Source: Chryseobacterium takakiae
GTDB lineage: Bacteria > Bacteroidota > Bacteroidia > Flavobacteriales > Weeksellaceae
Direction: 5' to 3'
NCBI RefSeq assembly: GCF_900129385.1
Contig: NZ_FQVO01000017.1
Span: forward strand, 16,954-80,953
DNA length: 64,000 nt
The notes beneath the pieces were generated by a model. The model was not told where the DNA came from. It ran no database searches and saw nothing but the letters and a program-made list of their open reading frames with translations. Position 1 is the stretch's first letter. Each line of letters begins with the position of its first letter. Of the stretch, positions 42,434 through 51,037 are shown piece by piece. The position numbers and the translations under genes were made by a program.

Positions 42434-42468
42434 AAACCTTCTCGCAAATTGGATCTGCAAGAAGGTAA
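42434..42468. terminator. Hairpin after the PNGase F-like gene
   Basis: ACCTTCTCGCA and TGCAAGAAGGT pair imperfectly directly after the stop codon. There is no T run on the plus strand, so it may be a weak or 3'-stabilising hairpin instead of a classic terminator. Confidence 0.45.
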
Positions 42469-42561
42469 AAACACAAATGATGAAAAAAAATTATTTCGAG
42501 CCACAAAGTAATGGGAAAAATTTTTGGAATTAATTATCATACATTAATAAATATTCAATTT

Positions 42562-42697
42562 TAATTTTGTATATGTTTTATCAGATATTACCAACGAAAA
42601 AATTTAACTAAAATCATATAAAATTTTATATATAATTAAAATTTTACTAAATAATAAATCATTAAGTTAAAAATATACACTTAATGATTTTTTTTGT
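42562..42697 (+). ncRNA. Candidate small RNA upstream of asnB
   Basis: TAATTTTG (42562-42569) fits the -7 consensus, and 88 bases later an intrinsic terminator is present: ATCATTAAGT (42658-42667) pairs with ACTTAATGAT (42679-42688) before seven Ts. The asnB promoter lies after this terminator (42720), so the signals describe a separate transcript of roughly 120 bases. The body is very AT-rich and has no ORF. The terminator could instead serve read-through from the PNGase F-like gene. Confidence 0.35.
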
Positions 42698-42719
42698 TGT
42701 TTATTATAAACCACACCAA

Positions 42720-42727
42720 TACTTTTG
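42720..42727 (+). promoter_or_regulatory. -7 element (TACTTTTG) for asnB
   Basis: Matches TAnnTTTG, 22 bases before the ATG at 42750; supports starting at MCGIV and not at the longer frame from 42684. Confidence 0.55.
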
Positions 42728-42749
42728 TTTAAAATTAAATGATAAAACA

Positions 42750-44426
42750 ATGTGTGGAATTGTATGTCTTTTTGACGCTAAACAAAAAACTGAAATATTA
42801 AGACCTCAGGTTCTTGAAATGTCTAAGAAAATCCGTCATCGCGGTCCGGACTGGAGCGGGGTCTTTCAGGATGAAAAAGCAATTTTCTCTCATGAGAGGC
42901 TCGCTATTGTAGATCCTACTTCCGGAAAGCAGCCACTTTTTACCAAAGACGGAAAAGTTGTTCTTGCCGTAAACGGGGAAATTTATAACCATAGAGAATT
43001 AAAAGAAGAGTTTCCGGATTATGAATTTCAGACACAGTCTGACTGTGAAGTGATTTTAGCACTGTACAAAAAGTACGGAAAAGATTTTATAGAAAAACTA
43101 AACGGTATCTTTGCTTTTTCCCTGTACGATACCGAAAACGATATTTACCTCATCGCCCGCGACCATATGGGAATCTGCCCGCTATACCAGGGATGGGACA
43201 AAAACGGAAACTATTATGTAGCTTCCGAACTGAAAGCACTCGAAGGCATCTGCAAAAAAATTGAAACCTTTTTACCGGGCCATTTGGTATACAGCAAAGA
43301 CGGAAACGAACTCCAGCAATGGTACAAAAGAGACTGGGAAAATTATGATGCTGTTAAAGATAATGATACTGACATCGATGCATTAAGAAAAGGACTGGAA
43401 GATGCGGTACACCGACAACTCATGAGTGATGTTCCTTACGGAGTTCTTCTTTCCGGCGGTTTAGACTCTTCCGTAATTTCTGCGGTTACTGCAAAATACG
43501 CAAGACAGAGAGTAGAAAGCGGAGACACGCAGGAAGCCTGGTATCCAAGACTGCATAGCTTTGCAGTAGGACTTGTTGGCTCCCCTGATCTGGCGGCCGC
43601 CCAAAAAGCAGCAGAACACATCGGGTCTGTTCACCATGAAGTTAACTTTACCGTTCAGGAAGGTCTTGATGCGATCCGTGATGTAATTTATCACCTGGAA
43701 ACCTATGATGTTACCACGGTAAGAGCATCTACACCGATGTATTTACTGGCAAGAGTCATCAAATCAATGGGAATCAAAATGGTTCTTTCGGGAGAAGGTT
43801 CTGATGAATTATTCGGTGGATATTTATATTTTCATAAAGCTCCTAATGCAAAAGAATTCCACGATGAAACTGTAAGGAAATTAGGAAAACTGCATCTTTA
43901 CGACTGCCTCCGCGCCAACAAGGCGTTGATGAGCTGGGGTATTGAAGGGCGTGTTCCTTTTTTAGATAAAGAATTTATGGATATTGCCATGACCATTAAT
44001 CCAAAAGACAAAATGGTAAATGCTGCCGAAGGAAAGATTGAAAAATGGGTATTGAGAAAAGCTTTTGAAGACATTCTTCCGGAATCCATTGCCTGGAGGC
44101 AAAAAGAGCAGTTTTCGGATGGGGTGGGCTATTCATGGATCGATACATTAAAGGCTGTTGCTGAAAAAGAAATAACGGATGAAATGATGGCACATGCACG
44201 ATTCAGATTTCCCGTGAATACTCCTCAGAATAAAGAAGAATACCGTTACCGGTCAATTTTTGAAGAACATTTCCCAAGTGAAACAGCCGCCGCAACCGTA
44301 CCTTCAGTCCCTTCCGTAGCCTGCTCCACTCCTATTGCCCTGGAATGGGATGAAGCTTTTAAAAACATGAACGATCCAAGCGGAAGAGCCGTAAAAGTGC
44401 ATGAAACGTCATACGGCGAAGCTTAG
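42750..44426 (+). CDS. asnB: Glutamine-hydrolysing asparagine synthase B
   Basis: A 558-residue cytosolic enzyme making asparagine from aspartate, glutamine and ATP. Starting at 42750 puts the catalytic Cys second (MCGIVCLFDA), as required for the N-terminal glutaminase, which also shows RGPDWSG, HERLAIVDP and VNGEIYNH. The synthetase domain (from about 230) has the PP-loop VLLSGGLDSSVISA and VLSGEGSDELFGGYLYFHKA, and ends in EGRVPFLDKEF with WRQKEQFSDGVGYSWI. Length and domain order match E. coli AsnB. No linked metabolic gene; intrinsic terminator about 245 bases downstream. Confidence 0.97.
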   Translation: MCGIVCLFDAKQKTEILRPQVLEMSKKIRHRGPDWSGVFQDEKAIFSHERLAIVDPTSGKQPLFTKDGKVVLAVNGEIYNHRELKEEFPDYEFQTQSDCEVILALYKKYGKDFIEKLNGIFAFSLYDTENDIYLIARDHMGICPLYQGWDKNGNYYVASELKALEGICKKIETFLPGHLVYSKDGNELQQWYKRDWENYDAVKDNDTDIDALRKGLEDAVHRQLMSDVPYGVLLSGGLDSSVISAVTAKYARQRVESGDTQEAWYPRLHSFAVGLVGSPDLAAAQKAAEHIGSVHHEVNFTVQEGLDAIRDVIYHLETYDVTTVRASTPMYLLARVIKSMGIKMVLSGEGSDELFGGYLYFHKAPNAKEFHDETVRKLGKLHLYDCLRANKALMSWGIEGRVPFLDKEFMDIAMTINPKDKMVNAAEGKIEKWVLRKAFEDILPESIAWRQKEQFSDGVGYSWIDTLKAVAEKEITDEMMAHARFRFPVNTPQNKEEYRYRSIFEEHFPSETAAATVPSVPSVACSTPIALEWDEAFKNMNDPSGRAVKVHETSYGEA

Positions 44427-44600
44427 AAGTGAATGGTCAATAGTGAATTTTGCTTCGCAAATGATTTTTTGGTAAATTAAATTTACTATTGACTCAACCA
44501 AATTGACCATTGACCGTGAAAGGTGAATAGTGGATTTGCTTTGCAGATGAATTTAATAATTAAGATTGACCATTACCCCGCAGGAATTGACCATTCACAT
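44427..44600. repeat. Intergenic repeat cluster (AATGGTCAAT / ATTGACCATT)
   Basis: AATGGTCAAT occurs at 44432-44441 and its complement ATTGACCATT at 44502-44511, 44565-44574 and 44586-44595. Around them the unit TCAATAGTGAATTTTGCTTCG (44437) recurs in a diverged form as TGAATAGTGGATTTGCTTTG (44524). Two partial copies in mixed orientation suggest a dispersed repeat that inserted and decayed between asnB and the next gene. No ORF is supported here. Confidence 0.65.
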
Positions 44601-44670
44601 CATACGAATGGTGATCTGATCAATCATGAATTATATTCATTTTCTTTGGCCCAAAATTGTAAAATTTATC

Positions 44671-44698
44671 AATCCTGTAGCAATACAGGATTTTCTTT
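44671..44698 (+). terminator. Terminator downstream of asnB and the repeat cluster
   Basis: AATCCTGTA and TACAGGATT form a 9-bp stem closed by a GCAA tetraloop, with a T-rich tail. Confidence 0.8.
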
Positions 44699-44763
44699 TG
44701 AATTAACCTTAATAATAATGTCAGAATTTAACCGTTAATCAAAAATATTATCTAATAAATAAT

Positions 44764-44771
44764 TATATTTG
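44764..44771 (+). promoter_or_regulatory. -7 element (TATATTTG) for the 44799 gene
   Basis: Matches TAnnTTTG, 27 bases before the ATG at 44799. It overlaps the longer frame's TTG at 44769 and excludes it. Confidence 0.55.
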
Positions 44772-44798
44772 GAAAACGAAAATATCAATTATAAAAAA

Positions 44799-45611
44799 AT
44801 GAGAAGAAACATTACTATCTTATTTGCTTTGTTAACCATGACTTTGGCTTTCGGACAGGGAAAATACGGCAAATATCTTAGCTCCAAAAAACTTGCAATG
44901 GTGTATAAAAGTGTGAAGGATGCTGATAAAGAAGACTTTTATCAACAATATTATTGGCTGGTAAAAGCAGAGCAGCTGAAAACGTATCCTCACCTGAAAG
45001 AAATAAAGCCAAAGGTTTTGTATGAATTTGTAAAGAAGGTAAACCCTCAGAATTTCACTAAAAAGCTTGACGACAGAGGAAAAGAGCTGAGAGAAACTGC
45101 AGAATTATCTTTGAATCAATATTTCAAAAATAAAAATCTTGAAAACAATTCCGTTTTGATGTACAACCTTGAAACGTATGTAGATCCTTCCAAAGGACAA
45201 TATTATACCAAAGTTGATGCTGAAAAAATCAAGGAGCTGGTACCGAAAGAACTCTTTGCTTTCAATTCCAATAACAGAAATACGGGAGAAGACACAACGT
45301 ATTATCTATGGATCGATAAAAAGAAAGACGATTTCAACATCGTAAGCATCATTCCGGATGAAAAAGAGAATAAAGCTTTCTATGCAAGATTAAAGCAGTA
45401 TCTCCCGAGCTATAAATTCTCAAAATATGTTCCTTCCGTAAAAAAAGGAACAAAAACAGACAGAACAGATGCGGAATATTATTACATCATGCCGTTTGAG
45501 CAAAATACAGACAACATTGAGTACAAAACAAAAGATTTCAAAACCTTTGAGCTGAGCCAGTATAGAAAAGCCGGTGAAGAGTGGAAAGGGGTTGAAAAAC
45601 CAAGAAAATAA
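44799..45611 (+). CDS. Exported protein of unknown function
   Basis: 270 residues from the ATG at 44799 with signal peptide MRRNITILFALLTMTLAFGQ. The mature part is Lys/Tyr-rich (GKYGKYLSSKKLAMVYKSVK) and mixed alpha/beta, with KTYPHLKEIKPKVLYEFVKK, RELRETAELSLNQYF-like helices and a C-terminal segment ending KPRK. I do not recognise a family or catalytic motif. Likely periplasmic. It is a single gene framed by its own -7 element and a strong terminator. Confidence 0.72.
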   Translation: MRRNITILFALLTMTLAFGQGKYGKYLSSKKLAMVYKSVKDADKEDFYQQYYWLVKAEQLKTYPHLKEIKPKVLYEFVKKVNPQNFTKKLDDRGKELRETAELSLNQYFKNKNLENNSVLMYNLETYVDPSKGQYYTKVDAEKIKELVPKELFAFNSNNRNTGEDTTYYLWIDKKKDDFNIVSIIPDEKENKAFYARLKQYLPSYKFSKYVPSVKKGTKTDRTDAEYYYIMPFEQNTDNIEYKTKDFKTFELSQYRKAGEEWKGVEKPRK

Positions 45612-45616
45612 AATCA

Positions 45617-45647
45617 AAAGTCCTGCGAAAATGCAGGACTTTTTTTA
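45617..45647 (+). terminator. Terminator after the 44799 gene
   Basis: AAAGTCCTGC (45617-45626) pairs with GCAGGACTTT (45633-45642) around a 6-base loop before a T tract. Confidence 0.9.
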
Positions 45648-45786
45648 TTGATTTTAAAGTTATAAAAGCTTTGTAATTCTGATTTCTTAATATAAATAAA
45701 TCCAAAGGAATAAATATTGCTGTAAACACTACCATTTTAATTCTTTGAACCAAATAAAATTTGGAATAATTCCAATAATCAGCAAC

Positions 45787-47190
45787 ATGTCAGAAGCCGT
45801 TTCGCAACCTAATTCGATAAAGAAAATATTACCGCTGATCTTAGCAACTGCAATTTTTATGCAGATGCTGGACTCCACTATACTCAACACTTCACTTCCG
45901 GCTATTGCAAGGGACCTGAAGGAATCACCTCTCAATATGCAGAATGCCATTATCAGCTATGTTTTAACGTTGGCAGTATTCATGCCGGCCAGCGGATTTC
46001 TGGCAGACCGGTTCGGAACGAAAAAAGTTTTTATTACCTCCATCATATTATTCAGTCTGGGTTCACTTTTCTGTGCCCTTTCACAAAACCTTACCCACCT
46101 GGTTATTTCAAGAGTATTGCAGGGAATTGGCGGAAGTCTAATGACGCCCGTTGGAAAACTGGCGCTTATTAAAACATTCGACAAAAATGAATTGCTTAAA
46201 GCCATGAACTTTGCTATTATCCCCGCATTGATCGGTCCGGTTCTCGGCCCGCTTGTGGGAGGCTATATGGTAGATTACCTTTCCTGGCACTGGATTTTTC
46301 TCATTAACATCCCGATTGGTATTCTGGGAATCATCTTGGGATTAAAATTTATGCCCAATTACAAGTCTGCAGGTGTTGATTTCGATTTGAAAGGCTTCCT
46401 GATCTTTGCAGCAGCCTCTCTCCTCCTTTCTGTTTCTCTTGAGCTCTTCGGAGACCTTCAGAATACAACTCCTGTTCTTATCGTTTTCATCTTGGGATTC
46501 CTTTTTATGTATTACTATTACCGTCATGCAAAAAGAGACGAAAGTCCTATTTTTCCTTTAAATCTATTTCAGGTAAGAACGTTCCGTGTGGGAATCGTAG
46601 GGAACCTCGCGACAAGACTGGGAATCAGTTCCGTTCCATTGTTGTTACCGCTTATGATTCAGATCGCCTACAAGCAATCGGCCGTTACTTCCGGATGGAT
46701 CATTGCACCGATGGCTCTTACGGCTATTTTCGGAAAATCATATGTCATTAAAATCTTAGATAAATTCGGATACCGGCAGACGCTCATGACCAATACCTTT
46801 ATCATAGGAACCCTCATCTGCTTATTGGCCATTCCGGACATTAATACTTCTTTATACTGGTTTGTACCTATTATTGCCATACTGGGATTTTTCAACTCCA
46901 TCCAGTTTACTTCAATGAATACCATTTCCATTGCTGATCTTCGTAATTTTCAGACCAGCAGCGGAAACTCACTTTTATCCGTCAATCAGCAGCTGGCCAT
47001 CGGATTCGGAATTGCTTTCGGACTGATTGTTTTAAAGATTTTCGAAAATACTGATCTTATTCATGGTGAACCTCATAATGCGTTTCGCTATACATTTCTT
47101 ACCATTGGTATTCTTACGATTATTTCAGGTTTTGTTTTCAGGAGGCTTCATATTTCGGATGGAAAAAATATGAAATCCAAGGAAGAATAA
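45787..47190 (+). CDS. MFS drug transporter, DHA2 (14-TM, EmrB/QacA-like)
   Basis: 467 residues from the ATG at 45787; a 42-base longer frame has only a TTG start. Fourteen membrane segments are expected. DHA2 motifs: LDSTILNTSLPAIARDL in TM1, motif A GFLADRFGTKKVF between TM2 and TM3, LQGIGGSLMTPVGKLAL and motif C PALIGPVLGPLVGGYMVD in TM5. It should export hydrophobic compounds using the proton gradient. No EmrA-type partner or regulator is adjacent, so it may be a single-gene exporter. Confidence 0.93.
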   Translation: MSEAVSQPNSIKKILPLILATAIFMQMLDSTILNTSLPAIARDLKESPLNMQNAIISYVLTLAVFMPASGFLADRFGTKKVFITSIILFSLGSLFCALSQNLTHLVISRVLQGIGGSLMTPVGKLALIKTFDKNELLKAMNFAIIPALIGPVLGPLVGGYMVDYLSWHWIFLINIPIGILGIILGLKFMPNYKSAGVDFDLKGFLIFAAASLLLSVSLELFGDLQNTTPVLIVFILGFLFMYYYYRHAKRDESPIFPLNLFQVRTFRVGIVGNLATRLGISSVPLLLPLMIQIAYKQSAVTSGWIIAPMALTAIFGKSYVIKILDKFGYRQTLMTNTFIIGTLICLLAIPDINTSLYWFVPIIAILGFFNSIQFTSMNTISIADLRNFQTSSGNSLLSVNQQLAIGFGIAFGLIVLKIFENTDLIHGEPHNAFRYTFLTIGILTIISGFVFRRLHISDGKNMKSKEE

Positions 47191-47213
47191 TTTTGATATG
47201 AATTGTAGAGTAT

Positions 47214-47250
47214 CTCGCTCAGATCACACAGATTTTGCAGATTAATAAAG
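47214..47250. repeat. Short CAGAT-rich repeat-like sequence
   Basis: CAGATCACACAGATTTTGCA followed by GATTAATAAAG carries three CAGAT copies at 8-9-base spacing. It resembles dispersed intergenic repeats I recall from Chryseobacterium, but only this one copy is seen here. Confidence 0.3.
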
Positions 47251-47456
47251 CGTTGTGAATAAAACACCACCAATTTGCACATAATATTATATAAAATGAA
47301 AATCTTGATCTTCAAAACTTATTTTTCTCCTTTTTTATTTAAAGCTGATAAAGTAAATTCTCTTATGTGTCAAAAATGATTTGCAGTTAAAATTTTTCGA
47401 TAAACCGACTAAACCTGATATTACCACAGATCAATGCACCTCGTTTTCACTTGTTT

Positions 47457-47464
47457 TACCTTTG
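47457..47464 (+). promoter_or_regulatory. -7 element (TACCTTTG) for the pirin/redox gene set
   Basis: Matches TAnnTTTG, 18 bases before the ATG at 47483. Confidence 0.5.
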
Positions 47465-47482
47465 CTTTAAACACCAGCAATT

Positions 47483-48358
47483 ATGACAACCAAACAAGTA
47501 GAAAAAATTATATCTCCGAAACCCGCTCATTTTGTGGGTGACGGCTTCAGAGTACATAATTTTATCCCGGGAACACAAGGCATAGATATGAAAAGAATGG
47601 ATCCCTTCATTATGCTGGATTATAATGCAAAATTTCATTTTAACGGTACAGATCAACCGCGAGGTGTCGGCGTGCATCCTCACCGGGGCTTTGAAACCGT
47701 TACCATAGCTTATCAGGGACAAGTACAGCACCACGACAGTGCAGGCGGAGGCGGAATCATAGGTGAAGGTGATGTACAGTGGATGACCGCAGCTAAAGGT
47801 GTTCTTCACAAAGAATATCATGAAAAAGAATGGGCCAAAACCGGCGGAATTTTCCAGATGGTGCAGCTTTGGGTCAATCTTCCGTCTGTATACAAAATGA
47901 GCTGCCCGAAATACCAGGCCATACGAAACAGTGATATGAAGAAAGTTGACCTTGGTGAAAATGGGTTTGTCGAAATCATTGCAGGAACCTATCAGGATCA
48001 GAAAGGTCCGGCTTCAACATTCAGTTCGGTTCATGTGATGAATGCGAAACTGAAAAAAGACGGAAAAGCTGATTTTAGTTTTCCGGCCGATTTTAATACG
48101 GCAGCATTGGTAATCGAAGGAAACATCAATATCAATGATGAAGGAAAAATTCCGGTGAATCATTTTATTTTGTTTAAAAATGAAGGTGAATCATTTACAA
48201 TTGAAGCCAAAGAGGACAGCATCATCCTTATTATCAGCGGAATGGCTTTGAACGAACCGATTTATGCCCACGGTCCTTTTGTGATGAATTCAAGGGATGA
48301 AATTATGCAGGCTTTTGAAGATTATAATCTCGGAAGATTTGGATATCTGGAGGATTAA
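47483..48358 (+). CDS. Pirin family protein
   Basis: A 291-residue bicupin. The N-terminal cupin binds metal with His in VGVHPHRGFETVTIAYQG and further His/Glu in the HHDSAGGG and GVLHKEYHEKE segments; a C-terminal cupin follows (VIEGNININDEGKIPVNHFI). Some pirins are quercetinases or bind iron as redox-responsive regulators. A second, only distantly similar pirin lies 1.4 kb downstream in the same gene set, with FMN reductase, OsmC and mini-ferredoxin genes, pointing to redox or electrophile stress. Confidence 0.92.
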   Translation: MTTKQVEKIISPKPAHFVGDGFRVHNFIPGTQGIDMKRMDPFIMLDYNAKFHFNGTDQPRGVGVHPHRGFETVTIAYQGQVQHHDSAGGGGIIGEGDVQWMTAAKGVLHKEYHEKEWAKTGGIFQMVQLWVNLPSVYKMSCPKYQAIRNSDMKKVDLGENGFVEIIAGTYQDQKGPASTFSSVHVMNAKLKKDGKADFSFPADFNTAALVIEGNININDEGKIPVNHFILFKNEGESFTIEAKEDSIILIISGMALNEPIYAHGPFVMNSRDEIMQAFEDYNLGRFGYLED

Positions 48359-48505
48359 TTTAACCTGAAACCAAAATCAATTTATTATTTTTCCTTATTT
48401 TTATGGAAATTGTTTACAGAATTCCGTCATTGTTTTATCATTTAAATAGACTGAACTCAGAATATAAGTTTCCCAATGGCCTTATTCTTATTTAACAACA
48501 AAACT

Positions 48506-48817
48506 ATGAAACCAGCATTCCAACATATTCCATTACAAGATACCGGAGAACGATTTGAAATCGAATGGAATGGCAATTATGCATTCATCGATTATCGGCA
48601 GATGGGAAGCCAGATTGCTCTTAATCATACGGAAGCCGATCTCCTTATTGCCGGAACCGGTGCTGCAGAGGCCGTTGTGGAAAAAACTCTCCACTATATC
48701 GAAGACCATCATAAAAAGGCTCTTCCTTTTTGTCCTTATATACAGTCATTCATCAGAAAAAATCCCGAATGGAAACGTGTAGTGGACGAAAGATTCCACG
48801 GATACGATCAGATTTAA
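48506..48817 (+). CDS. Small GNAT-like N-acetyltransferase (Acetyltransf_CG/YidJ type)
   Basis: 103 residues from the ATG at 48506 (a longer frame from 48476 adds a weak prefix). It follows the short GNAT variant: FEIEWNGNYAFIDYRQMGSQ, IALNHTEADLLIAGTGAAEA (a truncated acetyl-CoA-binding loop), VVEKTLHYIEDHHKKALPFC and PYIQSFIRKNPEWKRVV. Function is unknown for most members. It sits between two pirin genes in the redox set; a second member of the same family closes the set at 51038, which is notable. Confidence 0.87.
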   Translation: MKPAFQHIPLQDTGERFEIEWNGNYAFIDYRQMGSQIALNHTEADLLIAGTGAAEAVVEKTLHYIEDHHKKALPFCPYIQSFIRKNPEWKRVVDERFHGYDQI

Positions 48818-48880
48818 TTTCGTGAATACTCAAAACATATTAAAATTTAAATACATTTAGCTTCTTAAAAATTAATTATC

Positions 48881-49783
48881 ATGTCAAATATCGGACTTAT
48901 TATAGAAGAAAAATCGGCTGATATAGGAAACTTCCTGGTGGGAAGACTTTTACCTTTCCGCGAAAAAAGAGCAGTTGGACCTTTCGTTTTCATCGATCAC
49001 ATGGGACCTTCCGAATTGAAAGATTATCAAAATTTGGATGTCCCACCGCATCCGCATATTGGTCTTTCCACGTTAACCTATCTTCTGGAAGGCTCCATCT
49101 TTCACAGAGACAGTGTAGGAAGTGCCATTGAAATTCAGCCCGGAGCCGTTAACTGGATGACTGCCGGAAAAGGCGTTGTGCATTCGGAAAGAACACCGGA
49201 ATATCTGCGGCATTCTGACAAGAGACTTCACGGATTCCAGATCTGGGTTGGCTTACCAAAACATCTCGAACAATCCGAACCTAGTTTCCACCATACTGAA
49301 GCGGATGAAATCCCGGTTTGGGAGGAAAACGGGATACAATACAAACTGATCGCAGGAGAAGCTTTCGGAAGAAAATCTCCGGTTCCGGTACACAGCAAAT
49401 TGTTTTTTATTGAAATTAAAACAAAAGAGGCTCAAAAGATCAGCATCGGGAAAGACCTTTATGGTGAAGCAGCTATGTATGTACTGGACGGAACAGTTTC
49501 TACAGACGGAAATTCTTACGGTTCAAAACAGCTCATGATCGCCAAAGATACCAAGCTTTGCGAGTTCGATATGAGTGAAAACGGAACAGTGTATCTTTTC
49601 GGAGGTGAACCTTTCGAAGAAGAACGTTTTATATTCTGGAATTTTGTAAATTCCGACAGAGAACGGATCGAGCAGGCAAAAGTAAACTGGAATGACCAGA
49701 ATCACGAAGCTTTTCCATTAGTTCCGGGAGACGAAGACGATTATGTTCCGTTGCCGAAAGCCATTTTAAACAGAAAACCTTAG
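48881..49783 (+). CDS. Pirin family protein (second copy)
   Basis: A 300-residue pirin. The N-terminal cupin has VFIDHMGPSELKDY, VPPHPHIGLSTLTYLLEG (metal-binding HPH) and MTAGKGVVHSERTPE; the C-terminal cupin has AAMYVLDGTVSTDG and FGGEPFEEERFIFWNFV. The sequence differs strongly from the pirin at 47483, so they are separate subfamilies and not a recent duplication. Its metal site is intact. It is followed 15 bases later by an FMN reductase gene, consistent with joint expression. Confidence 0.94.
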   Translation: MSNIGLIIEEKSADIGNFLVGRLLPFREKRAVGPFVFIDHMGPSELKDYQNLDVPPHPHIGLSTLTYLLEGSIFHRDSVGSAIEIQPGAVNWMTAGKGVVHSERTPEYLRHSDKRLHGFQIWVGLPKHLEQSEPSFHHTEADEIPVWEENGIQYKLIAGEAFGRKSPVPVHSKLFFIEIKTKEAQKISIGKDLYGEAAMYVLDGTVSTDGNSYGSKQLMIAKDTKLCEFDMSENGTVYLFGGEPFEEERFIFWNFVNSDRERIEQAKVNWNDQNHEAFPLVPGDEDDYVPLPKAILNRKP

Positions 49784-49798
49784 GAAGAAAAATAAACT

Positions 49799-50332
49799 AT
49801 GAAAATATTAGCATTTGCAGGAAGCACTTCTTCCACATCCATTAACAGGGAATTGGTAAAATTTGTCTTAAAGGATTTTCAGGGTGATGAAATTAATCTG
49901 ATTGATTTAAATGACTTCGACATGCCTGTATTTTCTGTAGACCGCGAAAAGAAAGGCTTTCCGGATGAAGCTCATCATTTTTTAAAAGTTATTGAAGAGT
50001 GTGATGCCATCATCTGTTCGCTGGCGGAGCACAACAGATCATACAGTGCCGCTTTTAAAAATGTCTTCGACTGGGCATCAAGAATAAACGTAAAAGTCTT
50101 TCAGAACAAGCCGATGCTTCTGATGTCTACCTCTCCCGGAGGATACGGCGGAGGAAATGTAATGAATACGGCAAAAACATTTTTTCCGCAGTTCGGGGCC
50201 GATGTTAAAGAAACTTTTTCACTGCCGAAATTTTATGAGAATTTCGATATGGAAACCGGTGTCATTGATCCTGGAATGCTGAAAGACCTGAAAGATAAAA
50301 TATTCAATTTTAAAAATCAGATCGGAAACTGA
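49799..50332 (+). CDS. NADPH-dependent FMN reductase (flavodoxin-like)
   Basis: A 177-residue flavoprotein of the azoreductase/chromate-reductase type. The FMN phosphate loop is FAGSTSSTSINREL, the central segment DAIICSLAEHNRSYSAAFKN binds the flavin, and STSPGGYGGGNVM completes the site. These enzymes reduce quinones, azo dyes or flavins by two electrons and limit redox cycling. It lies 15 bases after a pirin gene and 87 bases before a mini-ferredoxin gene, in the redox gene set. Confidence 0.92.
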   Translation: MKILAFAGSTSSTSINRELVKFVLKDFQGDEINLIDLNDFDMPVFSVDREKKGFPDEAHHFLKVIEECDAIICSLAEHNRSYSAAFKNVFDWASRINVKVFQNKPMLLMSTSPGGYGGGNVMNTAKTFFPQFGADVKETFSLPKFYENFDMETGVIDPGMLKDLKDKIFNFKNQIGN

Positions 50333-50419
50333 TTTCGAAAGGAAGATTAAAAGCTTTCAGTAACCATTATAATTGATTCCCGACGGAAGAATATAAAAAA
50401 ACTTTAAACTAGAATTGAA

Positions 50420-50638
50420 ATGGAAACACACGAATATGCAGCAGGAGAAATAACAGTTATCTGGCAGCCTAAAAAATGTATTCACGCAGGAGTTTGCGTA
50501 AAAACACTTCCTAAAGTATACAATCCTAAAGAAAGACCCTGGCTGAAACCTGAAAATGCGGCAGCAGAAGAACTTAAAAACCAAATTGACCTCTGCCCTT
50601 CCGGAGCATTAAGTTATAAATTCAATAAAACAATATAA
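50420..50638 (+). CDS. Divergent [4Fe-4S] mono-cluster ferredoxin (Fer4_19 type)
   Basis: A 72-residue protein with the single-cluster pattern: CIHAGVCVKTLPKVYNP contributes two Cys, and IDLCPSGALSY contributes the third and the typical CPxGA turn. The usual fourth cluster ligand of bacterial ferredoxins is not obvious, so the cluster may be [3Fe-4S]/[4Fe-4S] with another ligand. Its stop and the OsmC start share one base (50638), so the two are coupled. Often paired with OsmC and small GNAT genes in related organisms (from memory). Confidence 0.85.
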   Translation: METHEYAAGEITVIWQPKKCIHAGVCVKTLPKVYNPKERPWLKPENAAAEELKNQIDLCPSGALSYKFNKTI

Positions 50639-51036
50639 TGGCTATAACCGTAAAAGCAAGCTTAGGCAAAGAAAAATACTACACCGAAGTTGTCGCCGGT
50701 GAAAATACCCTCATCACCGATGAGCCTGTCGATAAAGGCGGCGGGAACAAAGGTTTCAATCCTTTTGAAATCCTTGCCACATCGCTCGCCAGCTGTACTG
50801 CAGCTACTCTCAGAATGTACATCGACAGAAAAGAATGGAATATTGATACCATCAGCGTAGAAGTTGAGCTTGAAAATTTTCCCTTAACCAAAAGAGCAAT
50901 TTTTAAAAGAGATATTACTTTTGAAGGCACTATTCTTGATGAAGAACAGATCAAAAGACTAAGAGCTATTGCAGATGCATGCCCCATCCATAAAATACTG
51001 ACTAACGATATTGAAATATTAACCAAATTCTCATAA
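50638..51036 (+). CDS. OsmC/Ohr-family protein
   Basis: A 132-residue hydroperoxide-reductase-type fold. LITDEPVDKGGGNKGFNPFE precedes the helix with the first redox Cys in ATSLASCTAATLRMYIDRK, and the second Cys is in IADACPIHKILTND. Both catalytic Cys are present, so it could reduce organic hydroperoxides or sense electrophiles. It starts on the last base of the mini-ferredoxin gene (ATG overlap) and is followed after 1 base by a GNAT-like gene. Confidence 0.92.
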   Translation: MAITVKASLGKEKYYTEVVAGENTLITDEPVDKGGGNKGFNPFEILATSLASCTAATLRMYIDRKEWNIDTISVEVELENFPLTKRAIFKRDITFEGTILDEEQIKRLRAIADACPIHKILTNDIEILTKFS

Positions 51037-51037
51037 T

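Noticed and set aside
44523..44738. Open frame of 71 codons after asnB
   Set aside because: It lies in the repeat cluster and the terminator, shows no family pattern, and has repeat-derived sequence.
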